This document shows, piece by piece, positions 25,220 through 31,990 of a stretch of DNA of 41,167 bases. Each line of letters starts with the position of its first letter. The stretch's first letter is position 1. A program made the translations under genes and the position numbers. The stretch spans positions 1 to 41,167 of the forward strand of contig CAJTOL010000028.1 of NCBI GenBank assembly GCA_910577645.1, written 5' to 3'. The DNA is from an uncultured Lachnospiraceae bacterium (GTDB lineage: Bacteria; Bacillota; Clostridia; Lachnospirales; Lachnospiraceae). The notes under the pieces are model-generated. The model did not search any database. It was not told where the DNA came from and saw nothing but the letters and a program-made list of their open reading frames with translations.

Positions 25220-26485
25220 TTATAACCCCAGCTCACAGGGACATGAAATTTTTCCGGTGACAGCGCTGGCTGCGGCAACTGCCGGACTTGCCAGATAGAC
25301 TTCAGACTCCACATGGCCCATGCGGCCTACAAAGTTGCGGTTGGTGGTGGAAATGCAGCGCTCCCCTGCCGCCAGGATTCCCATATAGCCGCCTAAACAG
25401 GGCCCGCAGGTAGGAGTGCTGACAATCGCTCCCGCTTCAATAAAGATTTCCAGCAGTCCCTCTTTTAAGGCCTGGAGATAAATAGCCTGGGTAGCCGGAA
25501 TTACAATACAGCGCACACCTTTCGCTACCTTGCGCCCCTTCATCACCTGAGCCGCAATACGGATGTCATCAATCCGTCCGTTGGTGCAGGAACCGATAAC
25601 AGCCTGCTGGATTTCCACCTGTCCCGCTTCATCAATCGTCTTGGTATTTTCCGGAAGATGAGGGAACGCCACCGTAGGCTTTAGCTTGGACAGATCAATG
25701 GTAATCACCTGCTCATACTCTGCGTCCTCGTCTGCCTGATATACAGTGAACTCCCGCTTAGAATGTTCCTTTATATATTGTTCAGCCAGGGAGTCTACCG
25801 GGAAAATGCCGTTCTTTCCCCCGGCCTCAATGGCCATATTGCAGATGGTAAACCGATCATCCATAGACAAATTGGCAATGCCGTCTCCGGTAAATTCCAT
25901 GGACTTATAAAGGGCGCCGTCTACGCCGATCATACCGATAATGTGAAGGATCACGTCTTTGCCGCTGACCCATCTGCCGGGCTTTCCGGTAAGGACAAAT
26001 TTAATTGCGGACGGGACTTTAAACCACGCCTTGCCGGTGACCATACCTGCCGCCATATCCGTACTTCCCACTCCGGTGGAAAATGCGCCCAACGCGCCGT
26101 ATGTACAGGTGTGGGAATCCGCGCCAATTACCGCGTCCCCTGCCACCACCAGGCCTTTCTCCGGAAGCAGGGCATGCTCGATCCCCATCTGGCCTACGTC
26201 AAAATAGTTGGTAATCTCATGCCGGCATGCAAAATCCCTGCAGCACTTGCAGTTCTCTGCGGATTTAATATCCTTATTGGGGATAAAGTGGTCCATAACC
26301 AGGGCAATTTTATCCTTGTCAAAAACAGTCTGATTGTTCATCTTCTGCATTTCATTAATGGCAACCGGAGAGGTGATGTCATTTCCCAGCACCAAGTCCA
26401 AATCTGCCTCAATAAGCTGGCCGGCCTTTACCTGGGAAAGCCCCGCATGGGCCGCCAATATCTTCTGAGTCATCGTCATTCCCAT
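25220..26485 (-). CDS. leuC: 3-isopropylmalate dehydratase large subunit
   Basis: A 421-aa iron-sulfur subunit of isopropylmalate isomerase. The 4Fe-4S cysteines lie in GSCTNGRIDD and in PTCGPCLGGY; DSHTCTYGALG is the conserved aconitase-type motif. With LeuD it isomerises 2- to 3-isopropylmalate. The ATG at 26483-26485 has GGAGG 9 nt upstream; the longer frame to 26527 would run through a structured leader and is rejected. The promoter TTGTTA-18-TAGAAT (26601-26630) is overlapped by a 29-bp palindrome shared with the divergent LysR gene. The leader 26519-26585 is shared with the aldolase gene. Confidence 0.93.
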   Translation of the reverse strand: MGMTMTQKILAAHAGLSQVKAGQLIEADLDLVLGNDITSPVAINEMQKMNNQTVFDKDKIALVMDHFIPNKDIKSAENCKCCRDFACRHEITNYFDVGQMGIEHALLPEKGLVVAGDAVIGADSHTCTYGALGAFSTGVGSTDMAAGMVTGKAWFKVPSAIKFVLTGKPGRWVSGKDVILHIIGMIGVDGALYKSMEFTGDGIANLSMDDRFTICNMAIEAGGKNGIFPVDSLAEQYIKEHSKREFTVYQADEDAEYEQVITIDLSKLKPTVAFPHLPENTKTIDEAGQVEIQQAVIGSCTNGRIDDIRIAAQVMKGRKVAKGVRCIVIPATQAIYLQALKEGLLEIFIEAGAIVSTPTCGPCLGGYMGILAAGERCISTTNRNFVGRMGHVESEVYLASPAVAAASAVTGKISCPCELGL

Positions 26486-26518
26486 TGTGATATTCCTCCT
26501 AATATATATTAATGAACC

Positions 26519-26585
26519 GGCACGCAACGTTTGGCGTCACCTGCCATATCGTCGGAAGGGATCCTGAAAATGCTTCGCATTTCCC
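26519..26585 (-). ncRNA. Candidate structured leader RNA, copy 2 (before leuC)
   Basis: Minus-strand 5' UTR beginning close to the predicted start point. An outer stem GGGA/TCCC (26558-26585) encloses an AATGC/GCATT hairpin, then the linker CCGACGATA. It ends with a 27-nt hairpin (26519-26545) beginning GGCAGGTG and ending GCGTGCC. Against copy 1, one inner pair changes from C-G to A-U (compensatory) and another from G-C to G-U, so the fold is conserved while the sequence drifts. The T-box consensus is absent. Confidence 0.6.
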
Positions 26586-26600
26586 TTTTTCCTGCTTTAC

Positions 26601-26637
26601 ATTCTACCATATGTATTGTTATAATAACAATACATAT
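26601..26637. promoter_or_regulatory. leuC promoter and 29-bp LysR-type palindromic operator
   Basis: The leuC promoter on the minus strand is TTGTTA (26625-26630), 18 bp, TAGAAT (26601-26606). A perfect palindrome with 14-bp arms ATATGTATTGTTAT / ATAACAATACATAT and a 1-nt centre (26609-26637) covers the -35 box. Because it is symmetric, it also supplies TTGTTA as a possible -35 for the divergent LysR gene. It fits a LysR-family operator. Confidence 0.7.
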
Positions 26638-26678
26638 AAGGTATATATGCCATAAAGTACAGTTATGGAGATTTCACT

Positions 26679-27569
26679 ATGGAACAGCATCTTTCCCAGT
26701 ACAAAATTTTTTATGAGGTGGCCCGCACCGGCAATATTTCCAAGGCGGCCAAAGAGCTTTACATCAGCCAGCCCGCCATCAGCAAGGCCATTGGCAAGCT
26801 GGAAGAAAGTTTGAATACTACCCTGTTTTTAAGAAGCTCCCGGGGCGTTTCCCTTACCGAGGAAGGCGAGCTTCTTTATGAACACGCCCGCACTGCCTTT
26901 GAGTCTCTGTCCCGGGGCGAAAATGAGTTAAAGCGCATCCGGGAATTCAACATGGGACATCTCCGCATAGGCGTCAGTAATACTTTGTGCAAATATATTC
27001 TTCTCCCCTATCTGAAAGGCTTTGTGGAGAAATACCCCCATGTGCGGATCACCATCGAAAGCCAGGCCAGTATGCATACCCTGGCTATGCTGGAGCAGTC
27101 CCGGATTGACATTGGCCTGGTGGCAGAGCCTAAAAGCAAAAAGGGGCTGTCTTTTATCCCTATTTTGGATATCAAGGATGCCTTTGTAGCCACGCCCCAG
27201 TATTTGCAAAACCTTCGCCTTCGGGAAGGGGCAGATGCGGATGTGTTCCAAACCGGCACTCTCATGCTTTTAGACAGTCAAAACATGACTCGCCATTATA
27301 TCGACCAGTATCTCTCTTCCCACGAGATCGAGCCTCACCAGATTTTAGAGGTAACCACCATGGATTTGATCATTGAATTTGCAAAAATCGGCCTGGGTGT
27401 GGGCTGTGTCATCCGGGATTTTGTCCAGGACGAGCTGGACTGCGGCGCCCTTATTGAGCTTCCCTTAAAAGCTCCCATTCCCAAGCGGACCATTGGATTT
27501 GCCTGCAGCGCTTTAAATCACTCCCGGGCGCTGTCCATGTTTTTACAATTCTTCAAACAGCAGGTGTAG
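26679..27569 (+). CDS. LysR-family regulator divergent from leuCD
   Basis: A 296-aa regulator with a classic N-terminal LysR helix-turn-helix (NISKAAKELYISQPAISKAI, residues about 19-38) and an effector-binding domain of two alpha/beta lobes (VGVSNTLCKYILLPYL at the start). GGAGATTTCACT precedes the ATG. The divergent arrangement with leuC and the large shared palindrome strongly suggest it controls leuCD, probably responding to a leucine-pathway intermediate. The effector is inferred, not visible. It is convergent with ilvC. Confidence 0.88.
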   Translation: MEQHLSQYKIFYEVARTGNISKAAKELYISQPAISKAIGKLEESLNTTLFLRSSRGVSLTEEGELLYEHARTAFESLSRGENELKRIREFNMGHLRIGVSNTLCKYILLPYLKGFVEKYPHVRITIESQASMHTLAMLEQSRIDIGLVAEPKSKKGLSFIPILDIKDAFVATPQYLQNLRLREGADADVFQTGTLMLLDSQNMTRHYIDQYLSSHEIEPHQILEVTTMDLIIEFAKIGLGVGCVIRDFVQDELDCGALIELPLKAPIPKRTIGFACSALNHSRALSMFLQFFKQQV

Positions 27570-27605
27570 CGCCTTATCCGGCAGCTTCCCTGCTTTTTTC
27601 TTGGC

Positions 27606-27707
27606 AGCACAAAAAGACGAGACTTTCCTCACAAAACAATGCAGTCAGCCCGTTCCGCCACGGAACCGGACTCATTGCCTGGGAGAAAAGTCTCGTCATT
27701 TTATTGC
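27606..27707. terminator. Long palindromic bidirectional terminator between LysR and ilvC (copy E)
   Basis: The outer arms AAAAAGACGAGACTTT and GAAAAGTCTCGTC...TTTT pair, with inner arms GTTCCG/CGGAAC and CAATG/CATTG. It lies between convergent genes and carries A/T tracts at both ends, so it probably ends both transcripts. Its GCA...TTTTATTGC ends weakly resemble the modular palindrome family. Confidence 0.65.
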
Positions 27708-27726
27708 GGTATGGATAAGTTTTCGA

Positions 27727-28737
27727 TTAATTGTTGATCAGCTTGTCGTTTTCACTCCAGCTGTACAGCTTGCGAAGCTCTGTTCCAACCTTCTCTAAGG
27801 GATGCTCTGCCTCCAGCTTTCTCATTGCGTTAAAGTGGGGAGCGCCTGCCTGATTCTCCAGCATCCAATCCTTTGCAAAAGTACCGTCCTGGATGTCCTT
27901 CAGGATCTGCTTCATGGCTTTCTTTGTGTCATCGGTAATGATCTTGGGTCCGGTAATATAATCGCCGTACTCAGCGGTGTTGGAGATAGAATATCTCATG
28001 CCTGCAAAACCGCTCTCATAGATTAAGTCTACAATCAGCTTCATCTCGTGGATGCACTCAAAATATGCATTTTCCGGAGCATATCCTGCATCTACCAATG
28101 TCTCAAAGCCTGCTTTCATCAGAGCGCAGACACCGCCGCATAAAACAGCCTGCTCACCGAAGAGATCGGTCTCTGCTTCCACCCGGAAGGTGGTCTCCAG
28201 AATACCTGCTCTTGCTCCGCCAATGGCTAAGCCGTAAGCCAGCGCTTTCTCCTTTGCTTTGCCGGAAGCATCCTGATAAACCGCAACCAGACAAGGGGTT
28301 CCTCTGCCTCTCTGATACTCGCTTCTAACGGTGTGGCCGGGAGCCTTAGGCGCGATCATGGTAACATCTACAAATTTAGGCGGTACAATCTGGCCAAAGT
28401 GGATTGCAAAGCCGTGAGCAAACATCAGCATATCGCCTTCCTTTAAGTTAGGCTCAATGGACTCTTTGTAAAGCTTGCCCTGTTTCTCGTCGTTAATTAA
28501 GATCATAACGATATCTGCCTTCTTGGTTGCCTCTGCCGCAGTGTACACCTCAAAGCCTGCTGCCTCAGCCTTTTCCCAGGACCTGCTGCCCTCGTAAAGG
28601 CCGATAATTACCTTCTGGCCGGACTCTTTTAAGTTTAATGCGTGGGCATGGCCCTGGCTGCCGTAGCCGATAATCGCAATGGTCTTGTCCTCCAAAAGTG
28701 CCATATTACAGTCTTCCTGATAGTAAATCGTTGCCAT
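27727..28737 (-). CDS. ilvC: Ketol-acid reductoisomerase
   Basis: A 336-aa class I ketol-acid reductoisomerase of the valine/isoleucine pathway. The Rossmann motif is IIGYGSQGHAHALNLKESG, DVTMIAPKAPGHTVR and the C-terminal knotted domain (HEMKLIVDLIYE, MRYSISNTAEYGD) are typical. Length is normal. The ATG at 28735-28737 follows AAAGGAGGAAAACAAA; a frame starting at 28776 would read through the leader hairpin and is rejected. It follows ilvN on the same strand, 121 bp apart, with a hairpin leader shared with the aldo/keto reductase gene in between. Confidence 0.95.
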   Translation of the reverse strand: MATIYYQEDCNMALLEDKTIAIIGYGSQGHAHALNLKESGQKVIIGLYEGSRSWEKAEAAGFEVYTAAEATKKADIVMILINDEKQGKLYKESIEPNLKEGDMLMFAHGFAIHFGQIVPPKFVDVTMIAPKAPGHTVRSEYQRGRGTPCLVAVYQDASGKAKEKALAYGLAIGGARAGILETTFRVEAETDLFGEQAVLCGGVCALMKAGFETLVDAGYAPENAYFECIHEMKLIVDLIYESGFAGMRYSISNTAEYGDYITGPKIITDDTKKAMKQILKDIQDGTFAKDWMLENQAGAPHFNAMRKLEAEHPLEKVGTELRKLYSWSENDKLINN

Positions 28738-28800
28738 TTTGTTTTCCTCCTTTTTTTGCCCTGATTTGCGGCACATAGAGATGCCCCAGGGTACTTCCTT
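28738..28800 (-). promoter_or_regulatory. Shared 5' leader hairpin, copy 1 (ilvC)
   Basis: In minus-strand RNA: AGAAGGAAGTACCCTG, an inner stem GGCA/TGCC around TCTCTATG, then CAGGGCAAAA and the ribosome binding site AGGAGGAAA. The CCCTG/CAGGG stem ends 7 nt before that site. The same order, with ATCTCT in the loop, precedes the aldo/keto reductase at 33733-33796. Confidence 0.55.
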
Positions 28801-28858
28801 CTTATGTGTCAGGGATTACCCCCGATATATAAAGCTTGATTCCTTTCCCTGGCTGTAG

Positions 28859-29359
28859 TCAGGGAAGGTAACGGACATCATCAACCCCTCTGGAAAGACC
28901 GGTAAGACCGGTTCTGGCCACCTCTAAAATCTCGTAGTCTTCCAAAAGGTTTAAAAGCGCCTCCAGTTTCGACTGGTCGCCTGTCAGCATAACCGTCAAA
29001 GACTCCTTTCCCACATCCACAATCGTTGCGCGGAATATATCGGAGATCGCATTGACTGCCTGACGGTCTGCGGCATTAGCCTTTACCTTAACCATAATCA
29101 GTTCCCGGTATACAGAATGTCCCATTCTTAATTCCTTAATGTCCCGGACATCCTCCAGCTTCCGGAGCTGCTTTTCAATCTGCTCCAGAACCTGCTGATC
29201 CCCAAAAGAAACCACCGTCATTCTGGAATACCTTTCATCTGCTGTAACACCTACCGTAAGGCTCTCAATATTATATCCGCGGCGGCTGAACAGTGATGCC
29301 ACCCGCGCCAGAACACCAGCTGTGTTGTCTACCAGCAGTGATAATACGATTCTATCCAT
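28859..29359 (-). CDS. ilvN: Acetolactate synthase small (regulatory) subunit
   Basis: A 166-aa regulatory subunit of acetohydroxyacid synthase. The N-terminal ACT domain reads LLVDNTAGVLARVASLFSRR, and the C-terminal half (VDVGKESLTVMLTGD) matches the IlvH/IlvN second domain. It confers valine feedback on the catalytic subunit. The start at 29357-29359 has AGGGGG 7 nt upstream; a frame from 29389 is rejected because it would begin at the start point of a near-perfect promoter. No catalytic ilvB is adjacent, so the catalytic subunit must be encoded elsewhere. Confidence 0.92.
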   Translation of the reverse strand: MDRIVLSLLVDNTAGVLARVASLFSRRGYNIESLTVGVTADERYSRMTVVSFGDQQVLEQIEKQLRKLEDVRDIKELRMGHSVYRELIMVKVKANAADRQAVNAISDIFRATIVDVGKESLTVMLTGDQSKLEALLNLLEDYEILEVARTGLTGLSRGVDDVRYLP

Positions 29360-29391
29360 AGCGTCCCCCTGTCTTTTTGTATATAACATTA

Positions 29392-29420
29392 ATCATAGCA
29401 ACCTATGATGCCTTTGTCAA
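29392..29420 (-). promoter_or_regulatory. ilvN promoter with dyad over the -10 box
   Basis: Minus strand: TTGACA (29415-29420), 17-bp spacer, TATGAT (29392-29397), close to the sigma-A consensus and giving a leader of only about 25 nt. ATCATAG (29392-29398) and CTATGAT (29403-29409) form a 7-bp dyad covering the -10 box, a likely operator. Confidence 0.7.
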
Positions 29421-29521
29421 TTAAATAAATGGAATGGTTTCTATGAATGTTAGTTATGGACTGGCATCAATCCCCGTTTCTTCTATTATATTAATACTAA
29501 CCAAAAAAAGGGGGATTTTCC

Positions 29522-30487
29522 ATGAATCTTCTCAAATCCGCCCAGACCGATGATTCTCTTACATCCCGTGGGCTTTTACAGATCAATGTGGTCTCTATCC
29601 AGAATAATTTTCCCATTACCGATGCTACCATTTCCATTGCTTCTAAAGACAATCCGGATCGGATTATTGAACAGGTAGGCACCAATTCCTCCGGCCAAAG
29701 TGAACAGATCTCCCTGCCGGCGCCTCCCCTGGATTACAGTTTTGATCCCAACGGCCCTGTCCCTTACTCAGAATATGTGGTGTCTGTCCAGGCTCCCGGA
29801 TTCCGCCCTCTTACCGTAAGCGGCACGGAAGTCCTGCCTGACGCCACCGCCATTCAGCCCATCCGCCTGACTCCGGAAAGCCAGCCGGAAGAGCAGTCCC
29901 TTATCACCATCCCGGAGCACACCCTGGTGGGAGACTACCCTCCCAAAATCGCCGAATCGGAAATTAAGCCGGTGAATGAAAGCGGCGAGATCGTCTTAAG
30001 CCGGGTGGTTATCCCCCAAACCATAGTGGTTCATGACGGACCTCCCTCTAACCAAAGCGCCACCAATTACTATGTGCCTTACCGGGACTATATTAAAAAT
30101 GTGGCCTCCAGCGAAATCTACTCCACCTGGCCCAGGTCGACGATTACGGCTAATGTTCTGGCCATTATGTCGTTTACTTTAAATCGGGTGTATACGGAAT
30201 GGTATCGGAATCAGGGATATGACTTTACCATCACCTCCTCCACTGCCTTTGACCACAAGTGGATTTTTGATCGGAATATTTTTGAGAGCATTTCTGTGGT
30301 GGTAGATGAAATTTTTGATAATTACTTATCCCGTCCAGGAGTACGTCAGCCTATTTTAACCCAGTATTGCGACGGAAAGCGAGTTCGCTGCCCTAATTGG
30401 ATGGCCTTTTGGCGGATGGGTATAAGGAAGGATATAAGGAAAAGTAATTTTATTAAAAAAATGCTTGCTTTTTTTTCTAATCCATGA
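29522..30487 (+). pseudogene. 5' part of an interrupted peptidoglycan-binding, spore-type protein gene
   Basis: The first 294 codons, up to CPNWM, are the N-terminal part of a clostridial protein whose C-terminal part is encoded at 31984-32373. Residues about 15-120 look like a carboxypeptidase-regulatory or transthyretin-like beta domain (INVVSIQNNFPITDATISI). Residues about 180-294 (YYVPYRDYIKNVASSEIYSTW, TLNRVYTEWYRNQGYDFTIT, PILTQYCDGKRVRCPNWM) form the conserved core that I associate with spore cortex/SpoIID-neighbour proteins of Lachnospiraceae. After the TTGGATG at 30397-30403 the frame enters the inserted element and adds 27 foreign residues before a stop. In the integrated state the product lacks its peptidoglycan-binding domain. 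AGGGGG precedes the ATG. Confidence 0.8.
30397..30403 (+). other. Left attachment core (TTGGATG)
   Basis: Seven-base core at the left junction of the intervening element, inside codons Asn-Trp-Met of the interrupted gene. It is followed inside the element by GCCTTTTGGCGG. Confidence 0.7.
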
Positions 30488-30493
30488 TATTAT
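30465..30493 (+). promoter_or_regulatory. Promoter of the element-borne tRNA-Glu
   Basis: TTGCTT (30465-30470), 17-bp spacer, TATTAT (30488-30493) with a preceding TGA. The tRNA begins 16 bp further on. Confidence 0.6.
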
Positions 30494-30509
30494 AACAAAG
30501 CTTGAGTAA

Positions 30510-30581
30510 GGCCTCATGGTCAAGCGGTCAAGACGACGCCCTCTCACGGCGTAAACCCGGGTTCGATTCCCGGTGAGGTCA
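30510..30581 (+). tRNA. tRNA-Glu (anticodon CUC)
   Basis: A 72-nt cloverleaf. Acceptor arms are GGCCTCA / TGAGGTC with discriminator A, the anticodon stem is ACGCC/GGCGT with loop CTCTCAC (anticodon CTC), and the T arm is CCGGG-TTCGATT-CCCGG. CCA is not encoded. It has its own promoter and terminator and lies wholly inside the recombinase element, so it would be lost from the chromosome if the element excised. No mismatch suggests it is defective. Confidence 0.93.
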
Positions 30582-30586
30582 TTTTA

Positions 30587-30617
30587 AACTGTCGAAAATG
30601 GTTCGGCAGTTTTTTTA
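30587..30617 (+). terminator. Intrinsic terminator after tRNA-Glu
   Basis: Stem AACTGTCGAA / TTCGGCAGTT (10 bp with wobble), 5-nt loop, then a run of eight T (30610-30617), 6 nt after the tRNA. Confidence 0.85.
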
Positions 30618-30688
30618 TTTCCTTTTCAGGCATCTGTTTTATCGTCCGCTATTCATTCAATCTGTTTGCAAGTTTTCTCTGTCTTCCT

Positions 30689-30696
30689 CATAAAAT
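30689..30696 (+). promoter_or_regulatory. Possible mother-cell-type -10 (CATAAAAT) before the recombinase gene
   Basis: CATAAAAT resembles the -10 of sporulation sigma-E/sigma-K promoters (CATAnnnT) and lies 29 bp before the recombinase start. No convincing -35 is seen, so this is only a hint that excision might be tied to sporulation. Confidence 0.2.
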
Positions 30697-30724
30697 TTCT
30701 TGAGATTCTTCAGAAGGTGATTGT

Positions 30725-31990
30725 TTGAAAAATGCAGCCCTTTATATTCGGGTATCTACTCACGGCCAGGAGGAGCTATCTCCTGACTCACAAAAACGTC
30801 TGCTGTTGGATTATGCCGAAAAAAATCTGTTCCGCGTAGAAGATAAATGGATTTTTCAGGAAAACGGCATTTCCGGACGAAAAGCGGATAAACGGCCTCA
30901 GTTTCAGCAGATGATTGCCGCGGCCAAATCTGACGCCCATCCTTTTGACGCTATCCTGGTATGGAAATTTTCCCGCTTTGCCAGGAATCAGGAGGAAAGC
31001 ATTGTCTACAAATCCATGCTCCGGGGGAAATTCGGCGTAGATGTAATCAGCATTTCCGAGCCCATTATGGAAGGGCCTTTCGGCAGCCTTATCGAGAGAA
31101 TCATTGAGTGGATGGACGAATTTTACTCTATTCGTCTGGCCGGAGACGTAACCAGAGGGATGACCGAAAAGGCTCTGCGGGGCGGTTATCAGGGGCGGCC
31201 TCCTCTGGGCTATCGAATCCCCCATCCTGGAGGAGACCTGGAGGAAGTCCCGTCAGAGGCCCGGACGGTGCGCCAAATTTTTAACTGGTATGGAATAAGC
31301 GGGCTCAGCTCCTACTCTATTGCCCAAAAGCTGAACCAGGAGGGATACCGGACGGCTTTGGGAAATCCCTTTGAAAAACGCGGGGTGGAATACATTCTGC
31401 AAAATCCTCTCTATGCCGGATATGTACGGTGGAACCGGACAGACGGACAGACCGGAGCCATACGTGACAGAGACTGCTGGATCATTGCCAAAGGCGCTCA
31501 CCCTGCTATTGTATCCCAGGAGCTGTTTGATTTGGCAGCCGCCCGAAGAAGGAAGGAAGGAAAGTCAGACGAAACCAATACCTGCATCTCAAATCCCGGG
31601 CAAAAGCCCTGTGAACTGGTTCACCACTGGCTGGGCGGCGTGTTAAAATGTCCGGACTGCGGCCGCAGCCTTTCCTCCTGCCGCCGCAGACGGAAAACTT
31701 TGCCGGACACCTTTTCTTTTCAGTGCAGCGGATATTTAAAAGGGATTTGTAACAGGAATTGTTATGTGGCAGAAAATGTGATTGTTCCTATGGTATTGGA
31801 AAATCTGCAAAAAACTTTGCCGGAAATCTCCCAGGCAGTCGTATCACCGGACTATACTCCCTCGGAAAAAAATGCGGTTCTTCGCCAAAAAGTACGAGGG
31901 ATTATCTATGATAAAGACAGAGGGAAAATCCAAATTCAATACACCGGAAAAATTTCCTGTAAACTTTATACGCAGCCGCCTTTTGGATGA
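30725..31990 (+). CDS. Large serine recombinase of the intervening element
   Basis: A 421-aa site-specific recombinase. The resolvase domain starts ALYIRVST with catalytic S11, and KFSRFAR (81-87) holds the catalytic arginines. The Recombinase domain has GRPPLGYRIP and NPLYAGYVRWNR. A zinc ribbon follows with CPDCGRSL and CSGYLKGICNRNC, and then a short C-terminal tail. It is shorter than phage integrases (450-600 aa), mainly in the coiled-coil region. Translation starts at a TTG (30725) with AAGGTG upstream. Its stop TGA (31988-31990) overlaps the right core; in an excised circle the frame would gain the seven residues WPFGGWV. It most likely mediates integration, and with a directionality factor excision, of this element. 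Confidence 0.9.
   Translation: MKNAALYIRVSTHGQEELSPDSQKRLLLDYAEKNLFRVEDKWIFQENGISGRKADKRPQFQQMIAAAKSDAHPFDAILVWKFSRFARNQEESIVYKSMLRGKFGVDVISISEPIMEGPFGSLIERIIEWMDEFYSIRLAGDVTRGMTEKALRGGYQGRPPLGYRIPHPGGDLEEVPSEARTVRQIFNWYGISGLSSYSIAQKLNQEGYRTALGNPFEKRGVEYILQNPLYAGYVRWNRTDGQTGAIRDRDCWIIAKGAHPAIVSQELFDLAAARRRKEGKSDETNTCISNPGQKPCELVHHWLGGVLKCPDCGRSLSSCRRRRKTLPDTFSFQCSGYLKGICNRNCYVAENVIVPMVLENLQKTLPEISQAVVSPDYTPSEKNAVLRQKVRGIIYDKDRGKIQIQYTGKISCKLYTQPPFG
31983..31989 (+). other. Right attachment core (TTGGATG)
   Basis: Seven-base core identical to 30397-30403. It is preceded inside the element by GCCGCCTT and followed by ACCCAATGGGG of the interrupted gene. Confidence 0.7.

Larger units (their letters stand above)
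30397..31989. mobile_element. 1.6-kb serine-recombinase intervening element splitting the spore-type gene
   Basis: The element is bounded by direct repeats TTGGATG at 30397-30403 and 31983-31989. Removing one repeat and the DNA between (1,586 bp) joins the codons AAT-TGG-ATG to ACC-CAA-TGG-GGC in frame and yields a 421-aa protein. Contents are a short non-coding left end, a tRNA-Glu(CUC) with its own promoter and terminator, and a serine recombinase gene whose stop codon overlaps the right repeat. The deduced circle junction has CCGCC...GGCGG arms, and the deduced empty site has CCC-TTGG...CCAA-GGG arms, both centred on the TG of the core. This is the geometry of serine-integrase sites and of skin-like elements. 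Confidence 0.8.

Noticed and set aside
25763..26512. Plus-strand open frame of 249 codons
   Set aside because: Antisense to leuC, whose Fe-S cysteines and motifs are intact.
26519..26585. leuC leader as a T-box
   Set aside because: No AGGGTGGNACCGCG-type motif or Stem I layout, and the space between promoter and start is too short.
28738..28858. ilvN-ilvC gap as a terminator/attenuator
   Set aside because: A TTCCCTG/CAGGGAA hairpin at 28845-28866 overlaps the ilvN stop codon, but no T tract follows. The hairpin nearer ilvC sits next to the ribosome binding site instead.
30397..31989. Insertion sequence explanation for the split gene
   Set aside because: No terminal inverted repeats, no DDE transposase, and the recombinase is of the serine integrase type with a 7-bp identical core.
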